Source: Opitutia bacterium
GTDB taxonomy: Bacteria > Verrucomicrobiota > Verrucomicrobiia > Opitutales > Seribacteraceae
Direction: 5' to 3'
Assembly: GCA_018646565.1 (NCBI GenBank)
Contig: JABGUO010000071.1
Span: 1 to 5,162 of the forward strand
Length of the DNA: 5,162 nt
Below, in pieces: positions 1 through 5,162 of this stretch (position 1 is the first letter of the stretch; each line of letters begins with the position of its first letter). The notes beneath the pieces are model-generated. The model made no database searches. It was not told where the DNA came from and saw only the letters and a program-made list of their open reading frames with translations. A program made the position numbers and the translations under genes.

Positions 1-436
1 TATGGGGGAGCTCTCCAAGATCGATCAAAATCCGGTCAAAGCTAGACCCGCTGGTTTTGCGGACGCGCGTCGGATCGAGGTGGGCGTGTTACCAGGTCTC
101 AAGTTCAATACCGCTCGTATTGAGGCACAAGCCGGTGAAAAAGTTATATTTGTTTTCCCAAACGATGATTCCAGTGGCATGATGCACAACCTCGCTATCA
201 TTACTCCCGGTTCAAGGGAGACCGTACTTGAAGCTGCAGTTGCGATGGGTGCGGCCGGCCTCAAGAAAAATTTCATTCCGGAAATTCCCGAGCTACTTGC
301 ATCTACACCCCAGGTTGCTCAGGGGATGAAATACACTCTTTACTTCTCCGTGCCAGACGAGCCTGGAGACTACCATTTTATCTGCACCTACCCCGGTCAT
401 GGATTAGTCATGCAGGGAACTTTCGCTGTTCAATAA
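1..436 (+). CDS. Azurin/plastocyanin-like type-1 copper domain, C-terminal part of a gene cut by the window start
   Basis: The frame reads from base 2 to a TAA at 434-436, giving 144 visible residues. They form a cupredoxin domain that should bind one copper ion and carry electrons outside the cytoplasm. The copper ligands are clear: His62 in a MMHN context, Cys128 and His133 (C-x4-H), and Met137 (H-x3-M). The 66-residue His62-Cys128 distance and the C-x4-H-x3-M spacing match azurin (His46, Cys112, His117, Met121) and not plastocyanin, whose loops are shorter. The first ~25 residues are a polar linker with no signal peptide, so the ATG at base 2 is probably an internal Met of a longer exported protein. 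In PVC bacteria such domains often sit at the C-terminus of multidomain dehydrogenase or heme proteins, but whether that holds here cannot be seen. A stand-alone cytoplasmic cupredoxin is the less likely alternative. The domain call is firm; the parent protein is unknown. Confidence 0.85.
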   Translation, partial: MGELSKIDQNPVKARPAGFADARRIEVGVLPGLKFNTARIEAQAGEKVIFVFPNDDSSGMMHNLAIITPGSRETVLEAAVAMGAAGLKKNFIPEIPELLASTPQVAQGMKYTLYFSVPDEPGDYHFICTYPGHGLVMQGTFAVQ

Positions 437-553
437 CCTAGTCCGATCCCCCTATCTTTCTATGAAGTCCGAGAGCCTGATCCAAACTTTATAAAACCAA
501 AGAACTTTCAATCTTATCCCCTACAAGTAAATCGAAAAACAAGTACCGCTACC
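437..553 (+). promoter_or_regulatory. Intergenic gap with a weak candidate promoter for the downstream gene pair
   Basis: This 117-bp gap is the only non-coding stretch of note. A TATAAA at 490-495 could act as a -10 element for the gene starting at 554, but the hexamer about 17 bases upstream (near 467-472) is not TTGACA-like. No GC-rich hairpin followed by a T-run is visible after the stop at 434-436, so read-through from the upstream gene is also possible. The bases just before the ATG at 554 contain no Shine-Dalgarno-like purine run. The promoter reading is tentative. Confidence 0.2.
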
Positions 554-3500
554 ATGAAGATCTATTTATTACCTTTCCTTTTTATTCTGTCCTGTCTCTT
601 GATTTGGGCTGAACCCAAAACCAGCAACGCCCCTTTTCTCAAACCCGACGAGGCCATCGCCAAGATGACCATTCCCGATGGGTTTGAGGTGAAGGCATTT
701 GTGGCGGAGCCCGATATTGGCGAAGCCATTGCCTTTTGCTTTGATTTCCGAGGCCGGCTCTGGACTTTGGAGAATTACAATTATCAAACCCGGAAAGCCC
801 ACAGTGTGGACAAGAGAAACCGTATCCAAATTTTTGAGGATGTGGATGGGGATGGTGTCTTCGATAAAAAGAAGACTTTTACAGATAACTTAACTTTCAG
901 CTCTGGTTTCGCGGTCGGTATGGGCGGGGTGTATATCGGTATGCCCCCCGAATTGATCTTTATCCCCGATGCTAACGGCGACGATATACCCGATGGTCCC
1001 CCTGAAGTCTTGCTTGATGGTTGGGGTATTCAGGACCGTCATGAAACCCTCAATAGTTTCATTTGGGGCCCGGATGGCTGGCTGTATGGTTGTCATGGTG
1101 TTTTCACCCAGTCGCGTGTAGGTCGCCCCGGTGATAAGGATGAAGACCGGCAATTTATTGATGGTGGCATTTGGCGCTTTCATCCTCAATCCAAGGAATT
1201 TGAAATATTTGCCGAGGGATTATCCAATCCCTGGGGTTTTGATTTCAACGATATGGGGCAGGGTTTCGCCACTTGTTGTGTGATCCCACATCTCTTCCAT
1301 GTTGTTCAGGGTGGCGTCTATCATAAACAGAGTAAACAGAATGTTAACCTTTTCGTATACGATAACATAAAGACTATTCGGGATCATACCCACAAGTCCG
1401 CACACGGTGGTGCCCGTTTCTACCTGGCCGATGTTTTTCCCGAAAAATACCGGGATCAACTCTTCATGTGTAATATTCACGAACATGCGGTATTGATCGA
1501 CTACATGGTGCCCAAGGGTTCGAGCTTTATTGGAAAGCATGGGGATGATTTTTTACCCACTAATGATTTGGCCTGGGTCGGGTTCAGTGTGGATACCGGT
1601 CCGGATGGTGGAATTTATATTTTGGATTGGCACGATCAAAATATTTGTGGAAATGAGATTAAATTTGCTAATTCCGCACGGGTTTACCGGATCATGCCCA
1701 AGGGGGTGAAGGGTCCTAAGCCTTTCGATCTTGAAAAGCTTAGTGATATTGAACTTGCTGAGATGCAGGCTCATTCCAACGACTGGTATGTTCGTCAGTC
1801 CCGTGCCATTCTTCAACACCGCACAATTTTAGGAAAGCTCAATAAGTCCTCGGTCCATGCTAAACTTCAGTCCATGCAGTCGAATGCCAAAACCGTTGGT
1901 AAACAACTGCGGGCTCTCTGGGCTCTTCATGTGACCGACGGGATCACCCAAGAGAATGCTCTGTCTTTGCTCGATGATACCGAGCAGTACATTCGGGCCT
2001 GGACCATTCAATTGCTTGCTGAAGACAAAAATCTTTCCGGGGTTCTACGGTCAAAATTTGCGGAAATGGCAAAATCAGAAAAGTCCCCCGTCGTCCGACT
2101 TTACCTGGCCAGTGCCCTCCAGCGTATGCCCTACGATCAGCGCTGGAATATTTTGGAATCCTTATCCAAGTACTCGGAAGATAAGGAAGATAACAACATC
2201 CCCCGCATGCTCTGGCTGGCTCTGGAGCCTATGGTTGTCGAACACCCTCAAAAAGCATTGCAGTTGGCTGCCAGTTCCGCACTTCCGCGCTTGCAGGAAT
2301 TTACCCCTCGTCGATTACTTGGAGGACAGACCGAACATAAATCCAGAAAGTCCAAAAAACCAAATTTGGCAGTCTGGCAAAAATTGATTCAAAAAGCCGC
2401 CCCAAAATTTACCATCAATAGCTCGGGAGAGGGTGGAGTCGTTCGTTTCGACAGCTTTAGGAATAAGACCGCCACCCGGACCCATCCGATCAAGCGGGGG
2501 GTTCCAGCTGTTCTCAGTCAGAAGTTCAAGGTGTTCGGCGGGAAGAAAACCGTCCTGCGGGCCACTGTTAGCCATCATCCACATGGGGACTGGGAATTGC
2601 GCGTGAAGGTAAACGGAAAGATTATTTCCAAGGCCGAAGTTTCTTCCAAGACCGTGATCGATGAATGGCTTACCCATGAGGTGGACCTGACTCCCTACGC
2701 AGGCAAGGAAATCAATGTTCAATTGGAAAACCAGCCCACAAATTGGCAAAGCGAATGGGGGTACTGGCACGAGGTCAAGGTCAGTACGATGCCTTTTGTG
2801 TCCCTCAAGAAAAAGCTTATTGAACCAAAGAAAAAAGTGGTCTTCATTTCCGGAAAACCCAGTCACGGTCGAATGAAACACGAACACCGGGCGGGTAACA
2901 TGATTTTGGCCAAGCGGTTGAATGAGTCCGGTTTACCCATCGAAGCCGTTGTCTTGGAAGATATTGGATATCCAAAAAATGAATCTATCTTGGAAGGGGC
3001 GGATACCATTGTGATCTTTTGCACCGGACACGGGAATCACTTACTCAATCCGAAACTCAACGAATTCGATGCCTTAATGAAAAAAGGGACCGGAGTTGTC
3101 ATGATTCACTGGGCGACCGAAGCGGTCAGTGGAGCTCCCGGAGATAAGTTTCTTCAATGGATGGGTGGATTCTGCGATCTCAATTGGTCGGTCAATCCTC
3201 ATTGGAAACCAAACTTCAAGCCCCGTAAGCATGCAATTTGGAACGGCGTGCAACCCTTCAGTGTGGATGACGAGTGGTATTACCATATGCGATTTATCGA
3301 AGATCGGACCGGGTTCACTCCCATTCTCACCGATGTTCCCCCCATGGACACCCTGAAGCGTCCCGATGGAATGCGTAGTGGCAATCCGGCGGTGCGCAAG
3401 GCCGTGGCCAACGGGGAGAGCCAGCATGTCGGCTGGGCTTATGAAAGACCAGAAGGGGGTCGTGGGTTTGGTTTCACTGGCGGACATAATCATGAAAGCT

Positions 3501-3655
3501 GGCAGGATGACAATTATCGGAAGGTCATGCTCAATGCGATTCTTTGGACCGCTGGAATGGAAGTTCCAAAAAAAGGAGTGAATTCCTCCGCTCCGGATCA
3601 TGTCGAGATTGAATCAAACTTGGATCCGGTCATTAAGAAGAAAAAGAAGTCGTGA
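554..3655 (+). CDS. Exported PVC-type membrane-bound dehydrogenase domain protein fused to a C-terminal ThuA domain
   Basis: The 1033-residue protein is probably periplasmic. Residues 1-19 form a Sec signal (basic Lys2, hydrophobic core, likely cut after Ala19). Residues ~30-385 match the TIGR02604-type β-propeller, related to soluble PQQ glucose/sorbosone dehydrogenases. Recognisable segments are DVDGDGVFD (96-104), DANGDDIPD (139-147), RHETLNSFIWGPDGWLYG (162-179), GLSNPWGFDF (222-231), CVIPHLFHV (242-250) and GPDGGIYILDWHD (349-361). His163 lies where soluble glucose dehydrogenase has its catalytic His144; the Arg of its RNP motif is Ser224 here. Residues ~395-590 look like degenerate HEAT-type helices. 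Residues ~620-745 look like a β-sandwich, possibly carbohydrate binding. Residues ~759-1003 are a ThuA-like domain (CTGHGNHLL 823-831, DEWYYHMRF 906-914, GFGFTGGHNH 971-980). The tail is Lys-rich. There is no CxxCH, so the cytochrome c domain common in relatives is missing. The ATG at 554 is chosen because it yields the signal peptide. ThuA-family proteins are linked to 3-keto-sugar metabolism, so sugar oxidation is a fair guess; the reaction and cofactor are unproven. Confidence 0.88.
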   Translation: MKIYLLPFLFILSCLLIWAEPKTSNAPFLKPDEAIAKMTIPDGFEVKAFVAEPDIGEAIAFCFDFRGRLWTLENYNYQTRKAHSVDKRNRIQIFEDVDGDGVFDKKKTFTDNLTFSSGFAVGMGGVYIGMPPELIFIPDANGDDIPDGPPEVLLDGWGIQDRHETLNSFIWGPDGWLYGCHGVFTQSRVGRPGDKDEDRQFIDGGIWRFHPQSKEFEIFAEGLSNPWGFDFNDMGQGFATCCVIPHLFHVVQGGVYHKQSKQNVNLFVYDNIKTIRDHTHKSAHGGARFYLADVFPEKYRDQLFMCNIHEHAVLIDYMVPKGSSFIGKHGDDFLPTNDLAWVGFSVDTGPDGGIYILDWHDQNICGNEIKFANSARVYRIMPKGVKGPKPFDLEKLSDIELAEMQAHSNDWYVRQSRAILQHRTILGKLNKSSVHAKLQSMQSNAKTVGKQLRALWALHVTDGITQENALSLLDDTEQYIRAWTIQLLAEDKNLSGVLRSKFAEMAKSEKSPVVRLYLASALQRMPYDQRWNILESLSKYSEDKEDNNIPRMLWLALEPMVVEHPQKALQLAASSALPRLQEFTPRRLLGGQTEHKSRKSKKPNLAVWQKLIQKAAPKFTINSSGEGGVVRFDSFRNKTATRTHPIKRGVPAVLSQKFKVFGGKKTVLRATVSHHPHGDWELRVKVNGKIISKAEVSSKTVIDEWLTHEVDLTPYAGKEINVQLENQPTNWQSEWGYWHEVKVSTMPFVSLKKKLIEPKKKVVFISGKPSHGRMKHEHRAGNMILAKRLNESGLPIEAVVLEDIGYPKNESILEGADTIVIFCTGHGNHLLNPKLNEFDALMKKGTGVVMIHWATEAVSGAPGDKFLQWMGGFCDLNWSVNPHWKPNFKPRKHAIWNGVQPFSVDDEWYYHMRFIEDRTGFTPILTDVPPMDTLKRPDGMRSGNPAVRKAVANGESQHVGWAYERPEGGRGFGFTGGHNHESWQDDNYRKVMLNAILWTAGMEVPKKGVNSSAPDHVEIESNLDPVIKKKKKS
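3635..3655 (+). promoter_or_regulatory. Translational coupling junction (GTGA overlap behind a purine-rich run)
   Basis: The stop TGA of the large gene (3653-3655) overlaps the GTG start of the sulfatase (3652-3654) in a GTGA junction. The 15 bases before it (3635-3649) are all A or G and encode the Lys-rich tail of the upstream protein. They contain no GGAGG core. The AAGAAG at 3635-3640 is about 11 bases from the start, and the GAAG at 3646-3649 is only two bases away. Re-initiation by the terminating ribosome is therefore more likely than independent initiation. An in-frame TAA at 3634-3636 rules out a start further upstream. Confidence 0.6.
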
Positions 3656-5160
3656 AAGCATTTTCACAATCTCTGCTCTTTTTTCTATGGGGGTCGATCT
3701 TATTGGCAGATCAGCGTCCTAATATCCTGTTTTGCATATCTGATGATCAGTCCTATGCTCACACTGGAGCGAATGGTGATCCGGTAGTCAAGACTCCCGC
3801 CTTCGATCGGGTGGCAAAGGAAGGGATTCGTTTTACTCATGCCTTTTGTGACGCTCCGACTTGCGGTCCTTCCCGTAGTGCGATTTTGACCGGGCAACCT
3901 ATCTGGCGGTTGGAGGAGGCGGGTAATCTTTGGAGCACTTTGCCCAGGAAGTTTATCACCTACCCGGAGGTTTTGAATAAGGCAGGATATTCGGTCGGTT
4001 TCACCGGTAAAGGCTGGAGTCCCGGGCGACTTTCTGCAGGCGGGCGCGAATCCAATCCAGCAGGCAAGGAATTTCAGGGTAAAAAGCTCAAGCCTTCGTT
4101 TAAGGCGATGAGGAATATCGACTATGCCGCCAACTTTGATGATTTTCTTGGGCAAGTAAAAAAGGATCAACCCTTTTGCTTTTGGCTGGGTACGAGTGAA
4201 CCACATCGTGGATACGAGCTGGGAGCGGGTAAGAGCACGGGTAAGGATCCGTCCAAAGTTCTCGTTCCTGGAATCTTTCCTGACAATTCAATCGTTCGGA
4301 ATGATATCCTCGATTATTTTGTCGAGGTTGAACACTTCGACAAAATGGTCGCTCGGGCGATCCGTTCGCTCGAAAAGATTGGCCAATTAGAAAATACCAT
4401 CGTGGTAGTCACCAGTGATCATGGGATGCCTTTTCCACGGGCCAAAGCCAGCCTTTATGATGCCGGTACTCGTGTTCCACTTGCCTTTCGTTGGCCCCAG
4501 GGAATTCTAAAACCCGGTCGGGTTTCTCATGCATTGGTAAACTTGAGCGATCTGGCTCCTACTTTTTTGGAAGCCGCAGGCATATCAGTCCCCAAAATGA
4601 TGATCGGTAAAGGACTCAAGGATGTTTTAAAAAATAAGAGAGAATTCAAAAGAGATGCTGCCTTTATCGCCATGGAGAGACATGCTGGCTGTCGTAAGGG
4701 GGGCAAGGGTTATCCTTGCCGTGCGATTCGTACGAAGGACTATTTATACATCCGCAATTTTGATCCTGAGCGTTGGCCCGCTGGTTCTCCCGAGAGGAAA
4801 CATTGTGTACGTCACATACCTTATGGAGAAGTGGATCCATCTCCCACCAAGACGGTCATGATGGATGATCCCAAATATATCAGTTTTGCAGACCTTGCCT
4901 TTGGGAAGCGTTCTGCCGAAGAACTCTACCATTTATCCAGCGATCCACACCAGTTACAAAACCTTGCCGATCATCAAGAGTTTCAGAAAATCCTTGTTAA
5001 ACTTAGGCAGCAACTCGATATGTATCTTCGAGAAACCGGTGATCCCCGACTTACGGGTAAGCCTGCCTTGTGGGATTATTATCCTTTTTATCGTGCACCC
5101 AAATACCCCGGCTGGAAAGTGGCCCCTATGCCCGCATCATTGATTCAGTCTCTTAAATAA
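3652..5160 (+). CDS. Exported formylglycine-dependent sulfatase, N-sulfoglucosamine sulfohydrolase-like
   Basis: The 502-residue type I sulfatase hydrolyses sulfate esters or sulfamates and is probably periplasmic. Residues 1-19 are a Sec signal ending LLA, before DQRPNILF. The active-site signature CGPSR (71-75, bases 3862-3876) is the Cys type: Cys71 must be converted to formylglycine, which needs a maturase not present here. Other expected catalytic or metal residues are Asp31 and Asp32 (SDDQ), Arg75, Lys120 (GKGW), His185 (EPHRGY), Asp256-His257 (SDHGMPFP) and Lys265. Overall pattern and length resemble human SGSH, notably SDHGMPFPRAKASLYDAGT (255-273) and ELYHLSSDPHQLQNLA (424-439); SGSH has Asn where His257 is. 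The C-terminal small domain is complete through the TAA at 5158-5160. The GTG start is the only sensible one: it gives the signal peptide and an in-frame stop lies 16 bases upstream. The 4-nt overlap with the propeller/ThuA gene suggests a shared substrate, likely a sulfated glycan. The sulfatase call is firm; the SGSH-like subgroup is moderate and the actual substrate is unknown. Confidence 0.93.
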   Translation: MKAFSQSLLFFLWGSILLADQRPNILFCISDDQSYAHTGANGDPVVKTPAFDRVAKEGIRFTHAFCDAPTCGPSRSAILTGQPIWRLEEAGNLWSTLPRKFITYPEVLNKAGYSVGFTGKGWSPGRLSAGGRESNPAGKEFQGKKLKPSFKAMRNIDYAANFDDFLGQVKKDQPFCFWLGTSEPHRGYELGAGKSTGKDPSKVLVPGIFPDNSIVRNDILDYFVEVEHFDKMVARAIRSLEKIGQLENTIVVVTSDHGMPFPRAKASLYDAGTRVPLAFRWPQGILKPGRVSHALVNLSDLAPTFLEAAGISVPKMMIGKGLKDVLKNKREFKRDAAFIAMERHAGCRKGGKGYPCRAIRTKDYLYIRNFDPERWPAGSPERKHCVRHIPYGEVDPSPTKTVMMDDPKYISFADLAFGKRSAEELYHLSSDPHQLQNLADHQEFQKILVKLRQQLDMYLRETGDPRLTGKPALWDYYPFYRAPKYPGWKVAPMPASLIQSLK

Positions 5161-5162
5161 AA

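Noticed and set aside
462..494. A 10-codon ATG reading frame in the gap before the large gene, a possible leader peptide
   Set aside because: It has no ribosome-binding site, no run of one regulatory codon and no attenuator hairpin after it; it is expected by chance.
437..553. Rho-independent terminator after the copper-protein gene
   Set aside because: No stable inverted repeat with a following T-run could be found by eye.
593..595. Possible lipobox cysteine (Cys14, ILSC) in the signal peptide of the large protein
   Set aside because: The hydrophobic core continues past the Cys (LLIWA), and Leu at -2 is atypical. A signal peptidase I cut after Ala19 fits better.
1091..1096. Cys180-His181 (YGCHG) as a possible heme c attachment site
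   Set aside because: A CxxCH needs a second Cys three residues before Cys180, and residue 177 is Leu, so the motif is not formed.
2315..2887. Long open frame of about 190 codons on the - strand inside the large gene
   Set aside because: It lies opposite a well-supported coding region with recognised domains, and its translation shows no family motif.

Overview
The window carries three genes, all on the + strand: the 3' end of an azurin-like copper-protein gene, a complete 1033-residue multidomain exported protein, and a complete exported sulfatase. The gene content points to a bacterium of the PVC group (Verrucomicrobiota or Planctomycetota). The large protein has the β-propeller 'membrane-bound dehydrogenase' domain (TIGR02604 type) expanded in those phyla, and it also has the PVC-type ThuA domain. 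The exported sulfatase and the azurin-type module are common companions there. Verrucomicrobiota is my preference, but that is inference from gene style and not from a marker gene.

Layout. Bases 1-436 hold the C-terminal cupredoxin domain, with all four type-1 copper ligands visible. The gene probably starts upstream of the window. Bases 437-553 are a 117-bp gap with no convincing terminator and only a weak -10-like element. Bases 554-3655 encode a signal peptide, a propeller domain with two DxDxDG-like loops, a HEAT-like helical stretch, a β-sandwich and a ThuA domain. The protein has no CxxCH heme motif. Bases 3652-5160 encode a formylglycine-dependent sulfatase resembling N-sulfoglucosamine sulfohydrolase. 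It begins at a GTG that overlaps the preceding stop codon by 4 nt. Only two bases follow its stop.

How the genes may work together (inference). Genes 2 and 3 look translationally coupled and both products carry Sec signals, so they probably act together in the periplasm on a sulfated glycan. The sulfatase would remove sulfate. The propeller/ThuA protein would oxidise or otherwise rework the sugar, and a cupredoxin-bearing protein nearby is a plausible electron carrier. The substrate cannot be read from the sequence. The domain architecture of gene 2 is the most noteworthy item. I see no RNA gene, mobile element, CRISPR array or substantial repeat, and no clear evidence of a wholly new system.
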